The position numbers and the translations under genes are program-made. This document shows, piece after piece, positions 35,866 to 44,290 of a DNA stretch of 51,661 nt. Origin of the DNA: Peptococcaceae bacterium (GTDB lineage Bacteria > Bacillota > Dehalobacteriia > UBA4068 > JAAVYR01); assembly GCA_022791255.1 (NCBI GenBank), contig JAAVYR010000009.1:1-51661 (forward strand), written 5' to 3'. Under the pieces are notes generated by a model, which was not told the DNA's origin, made no database searches, and worked only from the letters and a program-made list of their open reading frames with translations. The stretch's first letter is position 1, and each line of letters starts with the position of its first letter.

Positions 35866-35901
35866 GGCGCCCAAATGCGACTCTTAGCAGATGGTAAGGG
35901 C
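35866..35901. other. right attachment site of the integrative element
   Basis: GGCGCCCAAAT (35866-35876) is the inverted arm inside the element, followed by the core GCAGATGGTAAGGGC (35887-35901). Joined to the left end, these form an attP of about 50 bases with 11-base arms centred on the core. The element supplies the stop codon TAA (minus strand, 35886-35884) right after the interrupted feoB codons. Confidence 0.85.
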
Positions 35902-37161
35902 TTGCTTGCCACAAGCGTGGCATTCTTTGAATAGTTTATCTAAATTAAAAGCGAGGCGGGGCAGATAGCCCAAGTCTTCTAGCAGCGTAAACAATGGGAA
36001 AAAGATGGCCATGGGTGGTAACATAACGGAAATAACCCAGCCTAATGTACGAAACACACCGCAAATGAATAAGTCTGTAAACCAAAGCGGAAGATTACTA
36101 GTGTTAGCAATGCTGAGAAGCCAGTTTTCTGCCGAAAAAAAGAATTTAGATAATAGCTGGGAAGGATAGTTTGCGCCTACAATGGTCAACCAAAAAATGA
36201 TGCCTAATAGTAGTATCATCATGGGAATACCCCAGGTTTTACTAGTGAGGATTTTATCTAGCTTGCGGTCAAATTTGGCATAGTTTTCATTGGAAATGGT
36301 CACCGTTTCATGATAAATTTGTTCCCCTTTTGAGATATAGGCGGCTGTAATCATATCTTTTCTGGCATCAAGGGAGATTTTTTCTGCTGTCAAAAGGTCG
36401 TTTGCTTGGGCAAGCAATGGTGCAAAAGTCGGGTCCTTACGGAAGTCTTCTCCTGCTAGAACTGCAATTTTTTCCCATAAGATTTTATCATCGCCTAAGA
36501 GTTGTAAGGCAATCCAGCGACTATTTAATCCTTGGATGTGATATTCGATAGCAGGCGTCAGCATATTGATGGCAGTTTCCAACGGTTCCAGATAAGGGAT
36601 TTTTAGGGGAGCTGCCTTTTGGTTACTTTGGGTGATGTGGGCAATGGCTGCCATTAGTTCCTCTAAACCTTTGCCGTTACGGGCGGCTGCACCTACTACG
36701 GGAATACCTAATTGCTCTTCTAATTCTGGTAGGTTAACTGTAATATGTTTTTTGGCTGCTTCATCTAGTAGGTTTACGCAAAGAATGGTTTGAGGACAGA
36801 TTTCCATGGTCTGCAGAACTAAATTCAGGTTTCGTTCCAGGCAGGTGGCGTCCACCACGATAACCACAGCATCAGGGTAATCGAAGCAGAGGAAGTCTCT
36901 GGCAACTTCTTCCTCGGCAGAGTGGGCCATGAGGGAATATGTACCAGGTAAATCTACCAATGTGTAGGTTTGGTTTTCATAGGTGTATTTTCCGCGGGCA
37001 TTGCTAACTGTTTTTCCTGGCCAATTTCCGGTGTGTTGGTTTAGTCCTGTTAAGCTATTAAATATAGTGCTTTTCCCTACATTTGGGTTGCCGGCTAAGG
37101 CAATGATTTTCTCCGCTGGGGGAATGGTATGACGGTTTTTGTCATGGGTTCTTTTATCCAT
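35884..37161 (-). pseudogene. feoB: feoB 5' part (GTPase and first Gate region), interrupted by the element
   Basis: This encodes about 425 residues: the G domain with G1 GNPNVGKS (24-31), G3 DLPGTYS and a G4-like NLLDE. A helical GDI-like domain and the first membrane helices and Gate region follow (GIPMMILLLGIIFWLTIVG, CGVFRTLGWVISVMLPPMAIFFPLFTLLEDLGYLPR). It stops after HACGKQALTIC, where FeoB should continue into GFGC; the rest is at 16912-17772. The preferred start is the ATG at 37161, preceded by GGGAGG; an upstream ATG at 37179 has AAGAGG/AAGAAGAG. The truncated product is not expected to transport iron. Confidence 0.93.
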
Positions 37162-37224
37162 GTTGTTCCTCCCACTCATTTTCTCTTCTTCCTCTTTGAC
37201 TCTCTGTTTCTCTGTTTTTTTATA

Positions 37225-37509
37225 TCAAAAGGCGACGATGATTTGACTTGCGTCTTCTTGCCGTAAGGCGATAACTGTTCCTCTTACCAAGTAGGCGGTA
37301 GGGTCGCCTAAGGGGCTATGATAAAGGCACTGCACCTTTGTGCCGACGATAAAGCCCAAGTCCAGAAGGCGGCGACGCATATCTCCTGTAAGCATTAGCT
37401 GGGAGATGGTAGCTTTTTTACCAATGGGTAATAGGTGTAGTGGTTGATAGAGTTTTATATCCTGTGAGGGAATGCTAGTTGGTAAACTTGTTGGTTTTGG
37501 TCTTTCCAT
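37225..37509 (-). CDS. feoA: ferrous iron transport protein A
   Basis: This small SH3-like FeoA domain protein has about 94 residues (MRRRLLDLGFIVGTKVQCLYHSPLGDPTAYLVRGTVIALR). FeoA assists the FeoB channel in the cytosol. The ATG at 37509 has GAGG seven bases upstream; another ATG lies at 37515. It is followed after 45 or more bases by the interrupted feoB. FeoA itself is intact but has no intact partner in this window. Confidence 0.9.
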   Translation of the reverse strand: MERPKPTSLPTSIPSQDIKLYQPLHLLPIGKKATISQLMLTGDMRRRLLDLGFIVGTKVQCLYHSPLGDPTAYLVRGTVIALRQEDASQIIVAF

Positions 37510-37590
37510 GGTCATGCCTCATTTTCTTTGCTTTATTTCTTGCTGATAGTATATGGGGAAATAAATGATTGGTACATTGTCCGTAAAAAT

Positions 37591-37626
37591 AAAAAAGATT
37601 GCAGCCGTTTTGGTTGCAATCTTTTT
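37591..37626 (-). terminator. terminator of the fabD-fabT unit
   Basis: AAAAAGATTGCA pairs with TGCAATCTTTTT. On the minus strand the stem is followed by a T-rich run, just after the marR-type gene. Confidence 0.85.
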
Positions 37627-37650
37627 AAGATAAGTTGTTTCTGATATCAA

Positions 37651-38112
37651 TTATGTCTGTTGATTTTGTTCTACTAACATTTGAAAGAAATTACTTACTT
37701 TTGCGATGAAGGCAAAAATCATGTCATCATCTTCGCTGGGGAAAAATTGGTCAATGGCGTCAGTCATTTTTTGATGAAAGCCTTCATGAATACGGAACAC
37801 ATCTTCTCCTTTTTCTGTAAGGGTGAGGAGCACGGCTCTTTTATCAGTAGCGTCCTTGATGCGCTTGACGAAATTTTTTCGTTCCATGCGGTCGATGGCA
37901 AGGGTCAGAGAGGAAATGGTAATGCGTAAATCTTCTGCTACTTCGCTCATTCTTCTTTTACCGGAAAGGCCAATTTTCTCGATAATATGGGCTTCTGTCA
38001 CAGAAAAATGTATATCCTTTGTCTGTTGGGACTGGATATAGCTTTCCTCTAGCTTTAAGATGTTGTTAAATATTTGGGTCAGAAAAGTATTGATTTCCTC
38101 TCTGCGTTTCAT
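37651..38112 (-). CDS. fabT: MarR-family transcriptional regulator, FabT-like
   Basis: This 153-residue winged-helix protein (MSEVAEDLRITISSLTLAIDRMERKNFVKRIKDATDKRAVLLTLT carries the recognition helix and wing) lies 55 bases after fabD on the same strand, next to the whole fatty acid operon. FabT of streptococci and relatives represses fab genes with acyl-ACP as co-repressor; the same role is inferred here from position and from operator-like repeats in the divergent promoter at 39135-39190. GGAGG precedes the ATG. The symbol is by context, and other MarR proteins cannot be excluded. Confidence 0.78.
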   Translation of the reverse strand: MKRREEINTFLTQIFNNILKLEESYIQSQQTKDIHFSVTEAHIIEKIGLSGKRRMSEVAEDLRITISSLTLAIDRMERKNFVKRIKDATDKRAVLLTLTEKGEDVFRIHEGFHQKMTDAIDQFFPSEDDDMIFAFIAKVSNFFQMLVEQNQQT

Positions 38113-38167
38113 GATTTGCCTCCAAGTCTGCCTCTCATCCTGTCTTAAAAAGCTATCTTTTATAGGG

Positions 38168-39097
38168 TTAGCCCCTGCAATAAGTGATAAAATCCTGTAG
38201 TTGTTCTAATGCTTCCAGGGTATAGATTTTGCTGCTGCGGTCAATACGGCGGTTAAAGCCGGCCAGGGTCCGGCCAGGGCCAACTTCAGCAAAAGTAGAA
38301 ACACCTGTTGCAAGCATGGCCTCAATGGTGGTTTGCCATTTTACGGGGTGGGTCATGTGGTTTTCTAAGTGGGCTGGGATATCTGTGTCTTGGCCTAACA
38401 AAGTCCCTGTCAGGTTGGTATAAATCGGGAAAGTTGGTGCGTGGAAAGTAAAGCCTCCTAAATAATTTTTCATTTCAGCAGCAGCGTCTGCAATAAGTGC
38501 TGTATGAAAAGGGCCGCTGGTGTTTAAGGGGACGGCTTTCATAGCGCCTTTGGCAAGGCTTGCAGCAGCAGCTTCTTCTATGCCTTTTATCGTACCGGAA
38601 ATAACCAGTTGTTTTGGGCAATTATAATTAACGGGGCAGACAAAGTCTGCTGCTTCTTGGCAGATTTCTTCTACCTGTTCGTTGCTGAGGCCGATAATAG
38701 CAGCCATAGCGCCTGGATGGTCCACAGACGCTTTTTGCATGAGCTCGCCTCGTTTTGCTATGATGCGGATGCCATCTTCTAGGGAGAAGACGCCAGCGGC
38801 GCAAAGAGCGCTGTATTCGCCTAGGGAGAAACCGGCGACCATATCTGGTAAAATGCCTTCTTCTTTTAACGCCAGGAAAATACCCATAGAAAGGGTAAAA
38901 ATAGCGATTTGGGCATTAACGGTCTGAGATAATTCGTTCTCTGGTCCTTGAAAACAGAGGGTGGCAATGTCTTTGCCAGTAACTGCTTTTGCAGTATCAA
39001 AAGCCTGTTTTACCATAGGGTATTCGCGATATAGTGCCTCTCCCATGCCTACGGTCTGACAGCCTTGCCCAGGGAAGAGAAATGCTTTTTTCGTCAT
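38168..39097 (-). CDS. fabD: malonyl-CoA:ACP transacylase
   Basis: This 309-residue transferase moves malonyl from CoA to ACP to feed chain elongation. It opens with FLFPGQGCQTVGMG, the nucleophile motif is GFSLGEYSAL (Ser in GxSxG), and the catalytic His is in GPFHTALI. The ATG at 39097 (MTKKAFLFPGQG) has AAGGAG seven bases upstream; the frame opens earlier at 39145, but that part lies in the promoter. It is oriented opposite to the other fab genes and shares the promoter region with them, an uncommon arrangement. Confidence 0.95.
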   Translation of the reverse strand: MTKKAFLFPGQGCQTVGMGEALYREYPMVKQAFDTAKAVTGKDIATLCFQGPENELSQTVNAQIAIFTLSMGIFLALKEEGILPDMVAGFSLGEYSALCAAGVFSLEDGIRIIAKRGELMQKASVDHPGAMAAIIGLSNEQVEEICQEAADFVCPVNYNCPKQLVISGTIKGIEEAAAASLAKGAMKAVPLNTSGPFHTALIADAAAEMKNYLGGFTFHAPTFPIYTNLTGTLLGQDTDIPAHLENHMTHPVKWQTTIEAMLATGVSTFAEVGPGRTLAGFNRRIDRSSKIYTLEALEQLQDFITYCRG

Positions 39098-39134
39098 TGT
39101 TTCTACTCCTTTTATGAAACCTGTTCGACAGGAT

Positions 39135-39190
39135 TTGTTTGACAATCTTTTTCTCTTGCATTATAATAAAGAAAATTTAGTTTGTCAAAC
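39135..39190. promoter_or_regulatory. symmetrical divergent promoters with two FabT-like operators
   Basis: Forward: TTGACA (39139-39144), 17 bases, TATAAT (39162-39167). Reverse: TTGACA (39188-39183), 17 bases, TATAAT (39165-39160). Both have consensus hexamers and share the same -10 region. Each -35 lies inside a GTTTGACAA motif (39137-39145 and, inverted, 39182-39190), i.e. the dyads TTGTTTGACAA and GTTTGTCAAAC. A repressor bound to these would cover both -35 elements and control fabD-fabT and fabH-acpP together. Confidence 0.8.
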
Positions 39191-39225
39191 AAAGTATTTT
39201 GTTTGCAGAAGGGAATTTCAACAAA

Positions 39226-40218
39226 ATGACTTGTTCTTGTATTAGTGGCATGGGAAAATACTTGCCTGATTATATTTTAACCAATGATGGTCTTGCGGAA
39301 ATCGTGGAAACCTCTGACGACTGGATACGGGAGCGGACTGGGATACGGGAACGCCGGGTGTCTCATGGGGAAGCTACTTGGCAGATGGCCTTAAAGGCAG
39401 CTAAAGATTGTGTGGCAGATTGGCAGGGCAATCCTCAAGATATCGACTTTGTCATTGTGACCACGCTGACGCCGGACTATTATACGCCAAATACGGCTTC
39501 TGCCATTGCGGCAGAGTTAGGTTGTGACCATGCTTTTGGCTTTGATTTATCTGCGGCCTGTACGGGTTTTGTCTATGGCTTAGATGTGGCGGATAGTTAT
39601 ATTAAGGCAGGTAAAGCCAAACATGTGCTGGTCGTTTCTGTAGAAAATATGACGCGGATTTTGGACTTTACAGACCGTACAACCTGTGTGCTCTTTGGTG
39701 ATGGAGCGGGAGCGGCTATCCTTTCCGCTTGTGAAGACAGCAGTAAACGAGGGGTAATCAGTTCTTACTTGGCATTGGACGGCGGTCGTCGTTCGGTGTT
39801 GACTGTGCCTGCTACCGTCTGTCATGAAAAAATGCCTTGGGAGGAAACGGTGGCCGATACCAATGGGCGCCATGCGGTAATGATGGATGGTACGGAAGTA
39901 TTTCGCTTTTCTATCGGCGCCATTACCGAGGCAGTAGACAGGGCTTTAGAACGGGCAAATCTTACCATTGACGATATTCAGTGGTTTATCCCTCATCAGG
40001 CTAATATTCGTATTATCCAACATTTTGCTCATCGGTATCATTTGGAGATGGAAAAAATCTTTACCAATATTGATAAATATGGTAATACTTCTAGCGCTAG
40101 CATTCCTATTTGCCTCAAGGAAATGAAGGAACAAGGTAAAATCCAAACAGGTCAGCTAGGATTGATTGTGGGCTTTGGCGGCGGTCTTTCTTATGGTGCG
40201 GCGGTTGTTGAATTTTAA
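39226..40218 (+). CDS. fabH: 3-oxoacyl-ACP synthase III
   Basis: This 330-residue enzyme starts chain synthesis by condensing acetyl-CoA or a branched acyl-CoA with malonyl-ACP. The catalytic Cys is C112 in DLSAACTGF, the His is in WFIPHQANIRI and the Asn in GNTSSASIP. The ATG at 39226 follows AGAAGGGAA; upstream codons in the same frame run into the operator. It is the first gene of the plus-strand fatty acid operon. Confidence 0.95.
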   Translation: MTCSCISGMGKYLPDYILTNDGLAEIVETSDDWIRERTGIRERRVSHGEATWQMALKAAKDCVADWQGNPQDIDFVIVTTLTPDYYTPNTASAIAAELGCDHAFGFDLSAACTGFVYGLDVADSYIKAGKAKHVLVVSVENMTRILDFTDRTTCVLFGDGAGAAILSACEDSSKRGVISSYLALDGGRRSVLTVPATVCHEKMPWEETVADTNGRHAVMMDGTEVFRFSIGAITEAVDRALERANLTIDDIQWFIPHQANIRIIQHFAHRYHLEMEKIFTNIDKYGNTSSASIPICLKEMKEQGKIQTGQLGLIVGFGGGLSYGAAVVEF

Positions 40219-40289
40219 GTGTATTTGTGATTTAATTATAGTTTGATTAGAAGGATATTTTTATAGAAGTAATTGTGGGAGGTTCTGAC

Positions 40290-41231
40290 ATGAAAACGAG
40301 CGTTACAGAACTGCTAAACATCGAATATCCAGTGCTCCAAGGGGGTATGGCCTGGGTTTCAGACGCAAGGCTTGCGGCTGCGGTATCAAAAGCTGGGGGA
40401 CTGGGGATTATTTCTTGCGGTTCTGCGCCTGCTGAGGTTATCCAAAAAGAAATTAGGCAGGTGAAAGAACAAACAGATAAACCTTTTGGCATTAATATCA
40501 TGCTCATGAGTCCTTATGTAGACGATATGGCGGAGCTGGTAAAACAAGAACATGTGCCAGTGGTAACTACTGGCGCTGGAAATCCTAGTAAATATATTGC
40601 TGGTTGGAAAGAGGCTGGTACCAAGGTAATTCCGGTTATTCCTTCTGTAGCTTTGGCAAAGCGCATGGAGCAAGCTGGTGCTGATGCTGTCATTGCCGAA
40701 GGCTGTGAGTCTGGTGGGCATATTGGAGAGTTGACGACCATGGCATTGGTGCCCCAGGTGGCCTCTAATGTAACTATTCCTGTCATTGCTGCTGGTGGCA
40801 TTGCTGATGGCAGAGGGGTGGCCGCTGCTTTTATGCTAGGTGCAGCAGGGGTACAATGTGGTACTGTGTTCCTGGCATCGGAAGAATGCGATATTCATGA
40901 TACATATAAAGAATTAGTGATAAAAGCAGGTGATACAGGGACGGTAGTGACGGGCAGAAGTCATGGACATCCTATTCGCTGCTTGAAATCTCCCATGGTT
41001 AATGAATATTTGAAACAGGAAAAAGCCGGTGTAGACTTTATGGAGTTGGAAAAACTGGCTTTGGGTTCTCTGCGAAAAGCAGCCCAAGAAGGCAGCCGGG
41101 AAGAGGGGTCCTTTATGTGTGGGCAGATTGCTGGACTTGTAAAGGAAATCCGTCCTTGTCAGCAAATTATAGAAGATTTAGTAAACGGTGCTGTCAGCAT
41201 AATGAATGAGACAGCTGCAAAAATAAAATAG
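40290..41231 (+). CDS. fabK: enoyl-ACP reductase II (FMN)
   Basis: This 313-residue flavin enzyme of the nitronate monooxygenase/FabK fold reduces trans-2-enoyl-ACP in the last step of elongation. Signatures are YPVLQGGMAWVSD at the start, CESGGHIG and PVIAAGGIADGRGVAAAFMLGA for FMN phosphate binding. GGGAGG seven bases before the ATG at 40290 sets the start. No FabI is seen, so FabK is the operon's only enoyl reductase, which fits low triclosan sensitivity. Confidence 0.94.
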   Translation: MKTSVTELLNIEYPVLQGGMAWVSDARLAAAVSKAGGLGIISCGSAPAEVIQKEIRQVKEQTDKPFGINIMLMSPYVDDMAELVKQEHVPVVTTGAGNPSKYIAGWKEAGTKVIPVIPSVALAKRMEQAGADAVIAEGCESGGHIGELTTMALVPQVASNVTIPVIAAGGIADGRGVAAAFMLGAAGVQCGTVFLASEECDIHDTYKELVIKAGDTGTVVTGRSHGHPIRCLKSPMVNEYLKQEKAGVDFMELEKLALGSLRKAAQEGSREEGSFMCGQIAGLVKEIRPCQQIIEDLVNGAVSIMNETAAKIK

Positions 41232-41244
41232 AGGAGGCGGCCTA

Positions 41245-41979
41245 ATGAAACAAATTGCCATTGTAACCGGTTCTTCTCGTGGTATTGGGGCTGCCATTGC
41301 CGAAAACTTAGCAGCCCAAGGTATGGATGTGGTCATTAATTGTCGTAAAAGCGCGGAGCAGGGGGAAGCAGTGGCGGAAAAATGCCGTGCTCATGGTGTA
41401 GAGGCGCTTGTGCTTCCTTGGGATGTGGCAGACTTTGCTGCTTGTGAGGCAAGCGTCAATACCATCGTAGAAAAAATGGGTGTGCCAACAGTTCTCGTGA
41501 ATAATGCCGGTATTACCCAAGATGGTCTCTTAATGCGCATGACAGAGGGACAATTTGACGCTGTCATCAATACCAACCTGAAAAGTACTTATAATATGAC
41601 AAAGCTGTGCTGTCCGCTGATGATGAAAGCTCGGTATGGTCGTATCATCAATATTTCTTCGGTAGCGGGGGTCTATGGTAATGCGGGGCAAGCCAACTAT
41701 GCAGCAGCAAAAGCTGGCATGATAGGCTTTACCAAAGCAGTGGCAAAAGAATTGGGCAGCCGGAATATTACTGTCAATGCAGTAGCACCAGGCTTCGTGG
41801 AAACAGATATGACTAAAGACCTAAACGACGCTATCAAAGAAGCTGCCCAAAAGAATATTGCTTTGAAGCGCTTTGCCAAACCAGAAGAAATCGCAGCCCT
41901 TGTTGGCTTTTTAGCCTCTCCTGCTGCTTCTTACATTACATCACAGGCTATTCTTGTCGATGGCGGTATGGCGTTATAA
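41245..41979 (+). CDS. fabG: 3-oxoacyl-ACP reductase
   Basis: This 244-residue short-chain dehydrogenase has TGSSRGIGAAIA for NADPH binding, the NNAG motif, catalytic Ser in INISSVAG and YAAAK (YxxxK). It reduces 3-ketoacyl-ACP. GAGGAGG precedes the ATG, 13 bases after fabK. Confidence 0.96.
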   Translation: MKQIAIVTGSSRGIGAAIAENLAAQGMDVVINCRKSAEQGEAVAEKCRAHGVEALVLPWDVADFAACEASVNTIVEKMGVPTVLVNNAGITQDGLLMRMTEGQFDAVINTNLKSTYNMTKLCCPLMMKARYGRIINISSVAGVYGNAGQANYAAAKAGMIGFTKAVAKELGSRNITVNAVAPGFVETDMTKDLNDAIKEAAQKNIALKRFAKPEEIAALVGFLASPAASYITSQAILVDGGMAL

Positions 41980-42054
41980 ATCGAGTAGATATTAGTAAGT
42001 AGATAATAGATTGAAATACTGAGATAAGGATTGAAAAGAAAGTTGGAGAACAAT

Positions 42055-43305
42055 ATGGAACGAGTAGTTATTACAGGGACAGGTGTTGTTTCCCCTGTGG
42101 GTAACAATACCCAAGAATTTTGGCAAAATTTGCTCCAGGGAAAATGCGGTGTGGGGCATATTTCTACCTTTGACACCAGCGAATATAAGGTATCATTAGC
42201 TGCAGAAGTAAAAGATTTTCATCCGGAAGAATATTTAGACCGGAAAGAAATCCGTCACATGGACCGTTTCTGTCAGTTTGCGCTGGTAGCTGCAGAAGAG
42301 GCTATGGCCATGAGCGGCTTGGACACTAAGGCAATGGCGGAACAAAACGATGAAGCGCTCTATCGTTACGGCGTTTACTTTGCTAGTGGGGTAGGCGGTA
42401 TCCAGACCATTGAAACAGAACACGAAAAATTATTAATCAGAGGCCCTAGCCGGGTTTCTCCTTTCTTCGTGCCCATGATTATCAGCAATATGGCGGCAGC
42501 GTATATCTCTATGCGCTTTGGTTTAAAGGGTAGCTGCATTTGCCCGGTAACGGCTTGTGCCTCTTCTACCCAGGCCATTGGGGAAGCCTTCCGTGCTGTA
42601 AAACATGGGTATTTAGATGTGGCAGTCGTTGGCGGGGCAGAAGCCTCTATCACGCCTTGTTCTATTGCTGGCTTTGGTAATATGCAGGCCCTATCTGGCG
42701 CTGAAAACCCTGATGAAGGGTCTCTGCCTTTTGATAAGAGAAGAGGCGGCTTTGTTATGGGGGAAGGGGCAGGCGTTTTGGTAATAGAAAGCCTCAAGCA
42801 CGCTCAGGCGCGCGGTGCGCAGATTATGGGGGAAATTAGTGGTTATGGTTCCACGGCTGACGCATATCATATTACAAGCCCTCATCCAGAAGGAGAAGGC
42901 GCAGCTCGCGCTATGGCCATGGCAGTAGAAGAAGCTGGCCTTGCCATGACCGATGTGGACTATATCAATGCTCACGGTACTGGTACGCCGCTCAATGATA
43001 AATATGAAACCAAAGCCATTAAACGGGCTTTTGGTGACTATGCAAAAGAATTAGTGATTTCCTCTACGAAATCTATGACAGGCCATTTATTGGGGGCAGC
43101 TGGGGCTATTGAAGCCATTGCCCTTGCTTACACTTTAAAAGAAGGCAGTATTCCCCCAACGATTAACTTAAAAGAACCAGATGAAGAATGTGATTTGTTC
43201 TACACACCAAATAAAGCCCTCTCTAAGTCTGTCGCTGTCGGTCTCAGCAATTCTTTAGGCTTTGGTGGGCATAACGGTTGTATCTTATTACGGAGGTATG
43301 AATAA
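42055..43305 (+). CDS. fabF: 3-oxoacyl-ACP synthase II
   Basis: This 416-residue KAS II elongates acyl-ACP by decarboxylative condensation with malonyl-ACP. The catalytic Cys is in VTACASSTQAIGEA, the two His in NAHGTGTPLND and GHLLGAAGAIEA. MERVVITGTGVVSPVG is the usual start; the ATG at 42055 has TGGAG upstream. Its stop overlaps accB by one base. Confidence 0.96.
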   Translation: MERVVITGTGVVSPVGNNTQEFWQNLLQGKCGVGHISTFDTSEYKVSLAAEVKDFHPEEYLDRKEIRHMDRFCQFALVAAEEAMAMSGLDTKAMAEQNDEALYRYGVYFASGVGGIQTIETEHEKLLIRGPSRVSPFFVPMIISNMAAAYISMRFGLKGSCICPVTACASSTQAIGEAFRAVKHGYLDVAVVGGAEASITPCSIAGFGNMQALSGAENPDEGSLPFDKRRGGFVMGEGAGVLVIESLKHAQARGAQIMGEISGYGSTADAYHITSPHPEGEGAARAMAMAVEEAGLAMTDVDYINAHGTGTPLNDKYETKAIKRAFGDYAKELVISSTKSMTGHLLGAAGAIEAIALAYTLKEGSIPPTINLKEPDEECDLFYTPNKALSKSVAVGLSNSLGFGGHNGCILLRRYE

Positions 43306-43793
43306 TGAACAGTTTACAAGACGCAAAAAACTTTGCTTTAGAAATGTTGACCCAGGCCCAAGGTACTGGCGTTAGTAGCTTTGAGTTTGAATATGAAGGA
43401 TTGAAAATCAAAGGCAGCTATTCCGGAATGATTGCAAGCTCCGGCGCGCCTGCTCAGTTTGTCATGGAGACACCTGTTCAGCCCAAGGCGGCGGCTAGCG
43501 CCATGCAGCAAGAAGTCGCTCAAGAAGTAGCGCCTGCACCTGTGGTAAGTGCCAATGTAACGGATGTAAAAGCACCTCTGGTAGGAACATTTTATGCAGC
43601 ACCTTCTCCAGACGCAGCTCCTTATGTGTCTGTGGGGCAAAAAGTGCAAAAGGGCGATGTGCTTTGCATTGTAGAAGCCATGAAGAATATGAACGAAATC
43701 GAATGCCCTTGCGACGGTACGGTGGTAGATATCTTAGCTAGCAATGGGGAATTGGTAGAATTTAACCAAGTGCTCATTCAAATCGAAGCATAA
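43305..43793 (+). CDS. accB: acetyl-CoA carboxylase biotin carboxyl carrier protein
   Basis: This 162-residue protein has an N-terminal helix, a Pro/Ala-rich linker and a C-terminal biotinyl domain. K127 in VEAMKNMNEI is the biotin attachment site. It is coupled to fabF by a TAATG overlap. Confidence 0.95.
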   Translation: MNSLQDAKNFALEMLTQAQGTGVSSFEFEYEGLKIKGSYSGMIASSGAPAQFVMETPVQPKAAASAMQQEVAQEVAPAPVVSANVTDVKAPLVGTFYAAPSPDAAPYVSVGQKVQKGDVLCIVEAMKNMNEIECPCDGTVVDILASNGELVEFNQVLIQIEA

Positions 43794-43809
43794 GAAATCA
43801 GGTGAAAAT

Positions 43810-44247
43810 ATGACGGTTACAAATTTAACCAAAGCGGATATAGAAAAGATTATTCCTCATCGTGCTCCTATGCTCCTCATCGATGAAATCGTCGAAATGG
43901 AAACAGGTGCTTGGGCTCATGGCAGAACCCATCTTCGTGGTGATGAATATTTCTTTCAAGGGCACTTCCCGGGGCATCCTGTGCTTCCTGGGGTGATTAT
44001 GGTGGAAGCTTTGGCACAAACTGGTGCTGTGGCTATTCTTTCTATGCCGGAATTTCAAGGCAAGGTAGGATACTTTGCCGGCATTGATAAAGTGCGCTTT
44101 AAGCGGAAGGTGTATCCTGGTGAAACCTTAGACCTAAAGGTAGAAATCATCAAGCGCCGTGGGCCTATCGGCTATGGCAAAGCTGAAGCATATGTAGACG
44201 GAGAGCTTGCTGTTTCCGGGCAGCTTACCTTTGCCATCGGGGACTAG
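43810..44247 (+). CDS. fabZ: 3-hydroxyacyl-ACP dehydratase
   Basis: This 145-residue hotdog-fold enzyme has IPHRAPMLLIDEI and the active-site helix HFPGHPVLPGVIMVEALAQTGA (His in HFPGHP and Glu in the helix). It forms trans-2-enoyl-ACP. No FabA or FabM is present in the cluster, so the route to unsaturated chains is not visible. Confidence 0.96.
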   Translation: MTVTNLTKADIEKIIPHRAPMLLIDEIVEMETGAWAHGRTHLRGDEYFFQGHFPGHPVLPGVIMVEALAQTGAVAILSMPEFQGKVGYFAGIDKVRFKRKVYPGETLDLKVEIIKRRGPIGYGKAEAYVDGELAVSGQLTFAIGD

Positions 44248-44290
44248 AAAATATCTGGCTAAATCTGGCTAAGAAGGAGAAATTCTCATT

